Below are positions 7,039-12,534 of a DNA stretch of 16,180 bases, piece after piece. How positions within the stretch are numbered: position 1 is the stretch's first letter; each line of letters opens with the position of its first letter. The DNA is taken from the NCBI GenBank assembly GCA_000416085.1, contig KE356579.1, positions 1,153,841 through 1,170,020 of the forward strand, in the 5' to 3' direction. Under the pieces are notes generated by a model that worked only from the letters and a program-made list of their open reading frames with translations, ran no database searches and was not told the origin of the DNA. The translations under genes were made by a program, and so were the position numbers. Source of the stretch: a halophilic archaeon J07HX64. Lineage in GTDB: Archaea > Halobacteriota > Halobacteria > Halobacteriales > Haloarculaceae.

Positions 7039-7185
7039 CGAACGGTGGAACCTGCGACGAGAGCGTGAGAACCGTGCCGAACTGAGAGCTATGAGAAGGG
7101 AACCTGCGACCGCCTGGAGGGTCACAGTTCGCCGCCAACTGGACCGCAGAGGGCAGACGGCACCGACCGAGAGTCGCGAGCGCGG

Positions 7186-8514
7186 TCACGTCGTCGTCTC
7201 CTCGTCATCGTGGCTGTCGTTGTTCTCGACGGCGTCCAGTTCGATAACGGGAAACATCTTCAGCACCGCGAGGAAAAACAGCGTACACATTGCGAGGGTC
7301 CCGGCGACAGACGCCACCTCGATGGGGCTGGGAAAGTAGTGGCCAGGCACGGCCTCGTACAGCGAGAACGCGGGGTGCTCGATACCCTCGACGACGAACA
7401 GCACCTGCTCCGAGAGCGTCGCGTACAGCACGAACACCGACGCGAGCACCGACCGTCCTGGGGTGAACGCGCTCGGTCTGAGTGTCTGTGCGAAGACGTA
7501 GATGAGCGTCAGTGTAAGGAGACTGATACCGACGACGTATATCGGGTTGTCTAGTTTTGCCGCCATCACCGTTCCGGCGTCCATTGTCGGCGCGTAGACA
7601 CTGCTTATCACCTGCTGGGACTGTAGCCAGGCAAACATCAGGGAGAACAGACCGAGCCATATCGTCAGCCCGCGTAGCATCTCGTCGGTCAGGATGTGGT
7701 CCCAGTCGTAGGCCCGGCGGAGTGTCGCGGCGACTATGATAACACCGGCGATAGCCGAGGTGAGCGCGATGCTCAGGAACTGGGGTCCCTGGATGGCCCC
7801 CCGCCAACCGGGCATCGATGGCAGCAGCGAGAACAGCCACGGGATCACACCGCCGTGCAGCAGGAGCGGCGCGAGCACGATGATACCCAGCGCGAGCCAC
7901 CAGACCACCCGCTGGCTGATATCGTCCTCCCTCTCGGTGTAGCCGACCGTGATGATACTGTACAGCGGGCCGAAGTGGTCGGGAAGCTGGTCGCGCAGAC
8001 GGTGGATATCGTACCGGAGCGTCAGCGCCAGATACGTCGTCGTCAGCACGAAGTACAGCACGAGAACGGCGATACCCCAGGTCAGCGGTGAGGTTTGCAC
8101 CGTCCAAGTGTACGCCGGAATGACACTCGAGACCAGTCGGTCGGGTCGGCTGGTGTGGATGATGATGTACAGACCGGACATACCGAGCGCGCCGATAGTC
8201 AGCAGTTCGGCCAACCGAGCGACCGGCCGGTAGCGGTCTATCCCGAACAGTCGGACCACCGCCGAGAGGATAATCCCGCCGTGAGCGATGCCGACCCACC
8301 ACATGAATGCGCCGATGTACAGCCCCCAGGTGACACCACCACTACCCCAGTCCGCGAGCCACGTGACGATGAGGCCGTTCTCGAGCTGCCAGCCCCACCC
8401 CACAAGCCAGACCAACGCAACGAGCGTTGCCACACCGCCGATCAGGTAGTACCATCTCGAGGTATCTTTTGTCGGGCGGACGATATCCGCCGGGGTCGAC
8501 TCCTTCGAACTCAT
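7186..8514 (-). CDS. NrfD/PsrC-family quinone-interacting membrane subunit
   Basis: 442 residues with about ten hydrophobic segments. The N-terminal part WYYLIGGVATLVALVWLVGWGWQ, then GVTWGLYIGAFMWWVGIAHGGIILSAVVRL, is typical of NrfD/PsrC integral subunits of iron-sulfur or molybdopterin oxidoreductases and of alternative complex III. Later segments include the HTSRPDRL loop and SEQVLFVVEGIEH. These subunits exchange electrons with the membrane quinone pool and pass them to an attached iron-sulfur protein. The ATG overlaps the stop of the upstream stub gene as ATGA, indicating coupled translation. The C-terminus is a short acidic tail. What is unusual is the setting: no full iron-sulfur subunit and no catalytic subunit are nearby, only a halocyanin. 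It is the last gene of the run inside this window. Confidence 0.92.
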   Translation of the reverse strand: MSSKESTPADIVRPTKDTSRWYYLIGGVATLVALVWLVGWGWQLENGLIVTWLADWGSGGVTWGLYIGAFMWWVGIAHGGIILSAVVRLFGIDRYRPVARLAELLTIGALGMSGLYIIIHTSRPDRLVSSVIPAYTWTVQTSPLTWGIAVLVLYFVLTTTYLALTLRYDIHRLRDQLPDHFGPLYSIITVGYTEREDDISQRVVWWLALGIIVLAPLLLHGGVIPWLFSLLPSMPGWRGAIQGPQFLSIALTSAIAGVIIVAATLRRAYDWDHILTDEMLRGLTIWLGLFSLMFAWLQSQQVISSVYAPTMDAGTVMAAKLDNPIYVVGISLLTLTLIYVFAQTLRPSAFTPGRSVLASVFVLYATLSEQVLFVVEGIEHPAFSLYEAVPGHYFPSPIEVASVAGTLAMCTLFFLAVLKMFPVIELDAVENNDSHDDEETTT

Positions 8515-8741
8515 GCGCTCTCACCCTTGCCGTAGTACGCTGTGCAAAAATCTTTTTTTGTTATCTCACCTGTCGCGGGTCGCCGAGCGTCGCGAGTCGT
8601 CTGCACCCCCAGATCGGCGTCGTAATCGGTTTCCGCGGGTTTCTCGTGGACCTCTGTCCGCCTCTCGCCCATCGGGCAGAGCGAGTCCGTTTTTTTATCG
8701 GGGTGTGCCGGGTTGTCGTTGGTCATGTCGTCTGTGCTCAT
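8511..8741 (-). CDS. Short stub resembling the N-terminus of a haloarchaeal 4Fe-4S subunit
   Basis: 76 residues from the ATG at 8741, which has a good Shine-Dalgarno sequence (GGAGG) 7 nt upstream. The stop overlaps the NrfD start. The segment PMGERRTEVHEKPAETDYDA, followed by DLGVQTTRDARRPATGEITKKDF, closely recalls the helical N-terminal domain (PLGEEW...ETDYDADLGVQMARDAMRLATGEITEEEF-like) that precedes the ferredoxin domain in haloarchaeal iron-sulfur subunits encoded next to NrfD. No ferredoxin cysteine clusters are present; only two isolated Cys remain (DSLCPMG and KKDFCTAYY). Several hydrophobic positions have become Thr, Pro or Arg, which suggests relaxed constraint. I infer a truncated remnant kept for its coupling to NrfD, or a small accessory protein. 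The comparison is from memory, not a search. Confidence 0.6.
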   Translation of the reverse strand: MSTDDMTNDNPAHPDKKTDSLCPMGERRTEVHEKPAETDYDADLGVQTTRDARRPATGEITKKDFCTAYYGKGESA

Positions 8742-8748
8742 CTGTTTT

Positions 8749-8753
8749 CCTCC
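8749..8753 (-). promoter_or_regulatory. Shine-Dalgarno site of the iron-sulfur stub
   Basis: Minus-strand GGAGG 7 nt before the ATG at 8741. It decides the start against an upstream in-frame ATG at 8849 that would overlap the halocyanin gene, and it implies a leadered, internal operon position. Confidence 0.6.
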
Positions 8754-8797
8754 GCCTGCGTGTGCCTGCCGTCGCGCTTCGGTCCTCGGTTTGCTGT

Positions 8798-9295
8798 CTA
8801 TTCGACGATGATACCGCCGTAGTGCCCCAGATTTGCGTGGGGGATACACTTGTACAGGAACGCACCACTGCTGTTGAGTGTCTGCTCGTGGGTGGAGCCT
8901 GAGCTCTGGCGACCGGAGTCCTCAAAGTCAAAGTCACTCTCGGTCTGTGTGACCGAGTGACCGTTCGATTTCCACTCCCAGGTTATCGTCGTCCCGCTGT
9001 CAATGCGAACCGCCGCGGGGTCGTACTGGTACTGGCGGTTGCGTCCAACCTCGATGAGGAGTTCATCCGTGCCGGTCTCGTCCACGATGCTGCCGGTCCC
9101 GTCGTAGTTATTCGCGTTGTTGTCACTCAGATAGGTGTCGACCTGTTGCTGCGGGTCGGTGTCACTGCCGTTGTCACCGCCGTTGCCGCTGCTGTCGCCG
9201 TCACCGTCACCACCGACACACCCCGCGAGCCCTGCTATCAGTGCTGTGCCGCCCGCCATCAGTGCCGTCCGTCTGTCTAGGTCGAACTCAGTCAT
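8798..9295 (-). CDS. Halocyanin-like blue copper lipoprotein
   Basis: 165 residues from the ATG at 9295. This start gives MTEFDLDRRTALMAGGTALIAGLAGC, a Tat signal with lipobox Cys 26; a GTG/ATG further upstream would add an unlikely extension. An Asp/Gly/Ser-rich linker follows, then a cupredoxin domain. Copper ligands visible are His 113 (SNGHSV), Cys 150 and His 153 (YKCIPH). In halocyanins the fourth, axial ligand is Met eight residues after the Cys (CxPHxxxGM); here that position is His 158 (CIPHANLGHYGG). The protein would be anchored outside the membrane and carry single electrons. It lies 56 bp upstream of the stub-NrfD pair on the same strand, so it is likely the electron acceptor or donor of that membrane subunit. 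Confidence 0.9.
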   Translation of the reverse strand: MTEFDLDRRTALMAGGTALIAGLAGCVGGDGDGDSSGNGGDNGSDTDPQQQVDTYLSDNNANNYDGTGSIVDETGTDELLIEVGRNRQYQYDPAAVRIDSGTTITWEWKSNGHSVTQTESDFDFEDSGRQSSGSTHEQTLNSSGAFLYKCIPHANLGHYGGIIVE

Positions 9296-9328
9296 TGTAC
9301 TTCGAGACGTTCTCAACGCTATTCCAGG

Positions 9329-9334
9329 TTTAAA
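9329..9334 (-). promoter_or_regulatory. TATA box of the halocyanin operon
   Basis: TTTAAA centred about 36 nt before the ATG at 9295, predicting a leader of roughly 10 nt. No other such element is seen before the stub and NrfD genes, so this may drive all three. Confidence 0.5.
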
Positions 9335-9392
9335 CCTTCGAATCATCCCAGCCTGCTGGATTCCGCCCGAGGAGGGGGTCGTGACCGGTCAT

Positions 9393-9435
9393 GAGCTCTG
9401 TCCCCGGTGTCTCGTGGCCTGCTGTCGGCCTCGTC
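9393..9435 (+). repeat. Left copy of a diverged flanking repeat
   Basis: The 43 bp run from GAGCTCTGTCCCC through GGTGTCTCGT, GGCCTGCTGTCGG and CCTCGTC. The same blocks recur in order at 9956-10032, where three short segments of about 8-13 bp lie between them. The two copies bracket the IS200/IS605-type element. Confidence 0.7.
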
Positions 9436-9457
9436 GTCCCTACGTATAGGCTGAACA

Positions 9458-9494
9458 GGCGCAATACACGCCGTTCACGGCGTGGATACGCGCC
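9458..9494. repeat. Left-end subterminal hairpin
   Basis: Outer stem GGCGC (9458-9462) with GCGCC (9490-9494). Inner stem ACGCCG (9468-9473) with CGGCGT (9478-9483) around a TTCA loop, with an asymmetric internal loop between the stems. Confidence 0.75.
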
Positions 9495-9560
9495 GTCAGT
9501 TGAGAGAGAATCCACGTTTGACGCCCCCTGTTGAGTTTCAGAAGACCGGCGTTTAATTGA

Positions 9561-9633
9561 CAGGCCGCACTACTGTGGTGTAGGAATCGGCCGGAACGGA
9601 GCGGATTCCGAACCGTCCTACGGAGGCGGCCTG
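9561..9633. repeat. Large imperfect palindrome inside the element
   Basis: Outer arms CAGGCCGC (9561-9568) and GCGGCCTG (9626-9633). Inside, GTAGGAATC (9580-9588) can pair either with GATTCC (9604-9609) or with TCCTAC (9616-9621), giving two mutually exclusive inner stems. Confidence 0.7.
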
Positions 9634-9924
9634 TCCGCCCACGAAACGAGGCAGTATCCGAAAGGGCAGTCGGTGAACATCACATCTTCGAAGGGTGTGC
9701 CGACTGCTCAAAGCGAGCAACGCGATACCCTCGACTCTGTCGGCGCCTGCTGGCGTCCCCGTGGTCAAAACAACACCGGAGCGCCGTACACGATTGAGGA
9801 TAGTGGTAACGGCGGCTTGGCACCGCCAGCAGTCCACCAGTCCGATACCGTGGGACTACCCGCGCCTGAAAGGACTGGAGTCCGCCGATTGTACTGCAAA
9901 CCTGAAACTCCCACCGCTCGGGAT

Positions 9925-9946
9925 TCCTCCGCGCTCACGCGGAGGA
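9925..9946. repeat. Right-end hairpin
   Basis: Perfect 9-bp stem TCCTCCGCG (9925-9933) and CGCGGAGGA (9938-9946) around CTCA. A right-end hairpin of this kind is the recognition site for the Y1 transposase in IS200/IS605 elements. Confidence 0.8.
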
Positions 9947-9955
9947 GGATGTCAA

Positions 9956-10032
9956 GAGCTCTGTCCCCCGGAACCGGGTGTCTCGTACACCGTGGATGTG
10001 GCCTGCTGTCGGAGCGACCAGCGGGCCTCGTC
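9956..10032 (+). repeat. Right copy of the diverged flanking repeat
   Basis: Same ordered blocks as 9393-9435, but 77 bp long because of three extra segments, near 9969, 9987 and 10012. It begins directly after the right end of the mobile element. Confidence 0.7.
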
Positions 10033-10143
10033 TGCTCATCCTCGCCGGTAGATCCCACTGGCTCTCACAGAACCTGTGATGCCGGCGATGGCAGGGGAGA
10101 GCGGTCCACAACGGGTAAGCCCGGGGACGACCCATGCACGGCC

Positions 10144-11076
10144 GTGTCCGATTCGCCGCCGGTGCCGCCGTTCGTGGCGCTCGCAGTCGCAATCGTCGCC
10201 ATCAGCACCGGTGCCGTGCTCGTTCGTCTCAGCGACGCCCCCTCGGCGGTGGCGGCATTCTATCGGGTGTTGTTCACGACACTCCCGCTTCTCCCGGTTG
10301 CGGTCTGGCGGTACCGGTCGGCGTTCCGTCGCATCGGCGGGCGGGACCTGCTCGGGGCCGGACTCGCGGGTGTCGCACTCGCGGTGCACTTTGCGGCCTG
10401 GTTCGAGAGTCTGGAGTGGACGAGTGTCGCCGCGAGTGTCACACTGGTCCAGTCACAGCCGTTGTTCGTCGCTGTCGGCGCGTGGCTCCTGTTGCGCGAG
10501 CGACTCACCCGGCGGATGCTCGCCGGCATCCTCGTCGCGGTTGTCGGGATGGCGGCGATGTCGACCGGCGACCTGCTCGGCGGTGTGCTCGTCGGGCCGG
10601 ACCCGCTCCTCGGAAACGGTCTCGCCGTCCTCGGCGCGGTGATGGCCGCCGGCTACGTGCTCGCCGGCCGGTCACTCCGCCGGCGTGTCGCCCTCGTCCC
10701 GTACGTCGTCGTGGTCTACAGCGTCTGTACGGTCTGTCTGCTCGCAATCGCCCTGCTCCAGGGTGGTCCGCTGGTGGGGTACCCCGCGAGTGAGTGGCTG
10801 GTGTTTGTCGGTCTCGCTGTCGGACCGGGACTGCTCGGTCACACTGTTATCAACTGGACACTCGCCCATCTCGAATCGAGCGTCGTCTCGGTCTCGCTGC
10901 TGGGTGAACCAATCGGGGCGACAGTTCTCGCGGTCGCACTGCTCGGTGAGGATCCGACAGTGTTCACTGTCGTCGGCGGGGTTGTCCTGCTGGCGGGCAT
11001 CTACCTGACCGCGATGGACCGCGAGCGCGCCGCGTCGACCGACGACCCCGACCCGTCCGGGGAGCGGGCAGATTAG
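10144..11076 (+). CDS. EamA/DMT-superfamily transporter
   Basis: 310 residues and about ten hydrophobic helices, forming two EamA repeats. The first (about 8-140) begins with VALAVAIVAISTGAVLVRLSD and contains PSAVAAFYRVLFTTLPLL, a common signature of the family's helix 2. The second begins near LLGNGLAVLGAVMAAGYVLAGR and contains LLGEPIGATVLAVALLGEDPTVFTVVGGVVLLAG, the typical C-terminal motif. Such proteins export or exchange amino acids and other metabolites across the cell membrane. The GTG at 10144 is chosen because membrane character starts right after it; the upstream open frame runs through the mobile element and is not coding. No convincing TATA or Shine-Dalgarno is visible. Its stop is 1 bp from the convergent PLP-enzyme gene. 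Substrate not predictable. Confidence 0.88.
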   Translation: MSDSPPVPPFVALAVAIVAISTGAVLVRLSDAPSAVAAFYRVLFTTLPLLPVAVWRYRSAFRRIGGRDLLGAGLAGVALAVHFAAWFESLEWTSVAASVTLVQSQPLFVAVGAWLLLRERLTRRMLAGILVAVVGMAAMSTGDLLGGVLVGPDPLLGNGLAVLGAVMAAGYVLAGRSLRRRVALVPYVVVVYSVCTVCLLAIALLQGGPLVGYPASEWLVFVGLAVGPGLLGHTVINWTLAHLESSVVSVSLLGEPIGATVLAVALLGEDPTVFTVVGGVVLLAGIYLTAMDRERAASTDDPDPSGERAD

Positions 11077-11077
11077 C

Positions 11078-12079
11078 TCAGGTCAGGAACCGTCGGTAGC
11101 TGTCCGGCAGTCGGCGGACCGCCTCGTCGGTCGACAGCGGCTCCGGTCTGTGTCCGCTCAGTGTGTGCCAGTACAGCACCGTCTCGTCGTCGAACTCACC
11201 GGCGATCGCGGCGACTGTCTTTGCGGTGTATGTCGGGTCGAGTGTCAGCCCGTACAGCGCGGCCAACTTCTGTACCCGCTCGCCGACTCGACTCGGCTCC
11301 GCGTAGCCCGGTCCGAGATAGCCGTCGACCAGCGTGATGTCCGCCCGACTGTACGTGACGGGCAGATCGAGCAACGCGGCGGTGCGGTTCGCCAGCCGCG
11401 AAACAAACAACCGGTTCGCGGCGTACCGCTCGGCGACACGCACACCGACCACCCGGGTGTCGAGGTCGGTGCTGTCTAGCCCGACCACCAGTCCGGCGAG
11501 AGTTCCGCCGCTGCTCGCCGGTACCACCACCACATCCGGCCGGGGGGACACACCCCGGTCGACCTGCCGCGCGAGCTCCTGTGCCCCACGGACGAACCCG
11601 ACCGTTCCGACCGGCGAGGACCCACCGAGCGGCACGTACGATAGCCCCCGCCGCAGAGTGGCGAGTCGTGCCCGGAGCAACGACGCCGGGAACAACACCT
11701 GCGAGCGGGCCAGGTGCAGGTCCGGGTCGAACCGGGCCAGCGAACGCAGATTCTCGCGGACGTACCCGGTGACCGGTTGTGGGAACTGCACTGCCCGCGG
11801 TTCCAGCCCTACCTCGCGGGCGTACGCCGCCGTCGCCAGCACGTGGTTGCTCCCGACCCCACCGCCCGTGAGCACCGCCGTGCAACCGGCATCCAGCGCC
11901 GCCCCCAATAAAAACTCCAGCTTGCGCACCTTGTTGCCACCGTAGAGCTGCCCACTCCTGTCCCCGCGTTTCAGATACAGCTCCGACACCCCGAGCGCCG
12001 CCCCCAGTTCCGGCGCAGCCTCGACCGCCGTCGGAAACGACCCGAGGTCGACCCGTGGAACCCCTGTCGTGACGCTCAT
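11078..12079 (-). CDS. PLP-dependent D-cysteine desulfhydrase / ACC deaminase family enzyme
   Basis: 333 residues, the usual length. The family breaks D-cysteine to pyruvate, ammonia and sulfide, or deaminates 1-aminocyclopropane-1-carboxylate. The N-terminal LYLKRGDRSGQLYGGNKVRKLEFLL carries the PLP-binding Lys 50 in the GGNKxRKLE motif. LTGGGVGSNHVLATAAYA (about 70-87) is the substrate/cofactor loop with Ser-Asn-His. A glycine-rich phosphate loop, PASSGGTLAGL, lies near 187-197. Many proteins with this architecture in archaea are annotated only at family level, and sequence alone does not separate the two reactions; D-cysteine desulfhydrase is my preference. It is leaderless, with a TATA element 26 nt upstream, and is convergent with the EamA exporter. 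Confidence 0.85.
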   Translation of the reverse strand: MSVTTGVPRVDLGSFPTAVEAAPELGAALGVSELYLKRGDRSGQLYGGNKVRKLEFLLGAALDAGCTAVLTGGGVGSNHVLATAAYAREVGLEPRAVQFPQPVTGYVRENLRSLARFDPDLHLARSQVLFPASLLRARLATLRRGLSYVPLGGSSPVGTVGFVRGAQELARQVDRGVSPRPDVVVVPASSGGTLAGLVVGLDSTDLDTRVVGVRVAERYAANRLFVSRLANRTAALLDLPVTYSRADITLVDGYLGPGYAEPSRVGERVQKLAALYGLTLDPTYTAKTVAAIAGEFDDETVLYWHTLSGHRPEPLSTDEAVRRLPDSYRRFLT

Positions 12080-12102
12080 ACCTACACTCGAATCGGCCAG
12101 GA

Positions 12103-12108
12103 TTTATT
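12103..12108 (-). promoter_or_regulatory. TATA box of the PLP-enzyme gene
   Basis: Minus-strand AATAAA centred about 26-27 nt before the ATG at 12079. Confidence 0.55.
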
Positions 12109-12534
12109 CCGTGTGGTCGGCCTGCAACGATCCGACTCCCAACCGGCTCGGAGGCTCCGTGTGTGCTCCGCCCCGGTACCGACAGCAGTTCCGTGCCGAC
12201 CTCGATCCCGGGATCGACTCAACCGGTCCTCGGGTGTGGGCGCCCTGTGGAATCTGGTCGACAGCTCTGTCGGATGGGGCCGTTTAGCAGTATCGGGTTT
12301 CGTGCCTCCTGTCGAGTAATCCCGCTCCTCAGGGACGGCTGTCCCCGGTTGCCGTCTGCCGGTGCCAGACCTCGTCTGTCTCTTGCCACGCGTTCGTACG
12401 AGTCGCCTCACGACCTCAACGCCTCGACGCTCCGTGAGACACCAGGGCGTCTGTCTGTCGGAGACCGCGACAGTCGGGTGGAACGGCAGGCAGTGGTCGT
12501 CACCGTTTTGTTCCTCGACAGGCTACAAAAATCA
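12109..12534. other. Non-coding divergent gap
   Basis: About 425 bp between divergent genes. The radical SAM frame stays open through it, but the translation has no family features and non-haloarchaeal composition. A weak T-rich element (TTTTG at 12506-12510) lies about 27 nt before the radical SAM ATG. I see no repeats or RNA gene. Confidence 0.5.

Larger units (their letters stand above)
9451..9955. mobile_element. Transposase-less IS200/IS605-type element (PATE-like)
   Basis: A left-end imperfect hairpin (9458-9494) and a right-end perfect hairpin (9925-9946) enclose about 500 bp with no transposase or TnpB ORF. The right end reads CTCGGGATTCCTCCGCG, then the hairpin, then GAGGATGTCAA. 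This is the form I recall for the right ends of haloarchaeal IS200/IS605 elements with tnpB. Such short elements lacking genes are known in haloarchaea as PATEs (palindrome-associated transposable elements). The interior shows only structured, non-coding sequence. The exact outer boundaries are uncertain by about 10 bp, since this family makes no target duplication. An alternative is a decayed tnpB copy, but I could not find its zinc-finger or catalytic motifs in any frame. Confidence 0.65.

Noticed and set aside
8742..8849. Longer start of the iron-sulfur stub at 8849
   Set aside because: It would overlap the halocyanin stop and adds a basic, motif-free segment; the GGAGG site supports the ATG at 8741.
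9673..10143. N-terminal extension of the EamA frame, or a separate gene there
   Set aside because: Lies mostly inside the mobile element. The translation is not hydrophobic and not acidic, and no transposase or TnpB motif is present in any frame.
12163..12534. Extended start of the radical SAM gene
   Set aside because: The added 124 residues have no family character and the conserved N-terminus starts at 12535.
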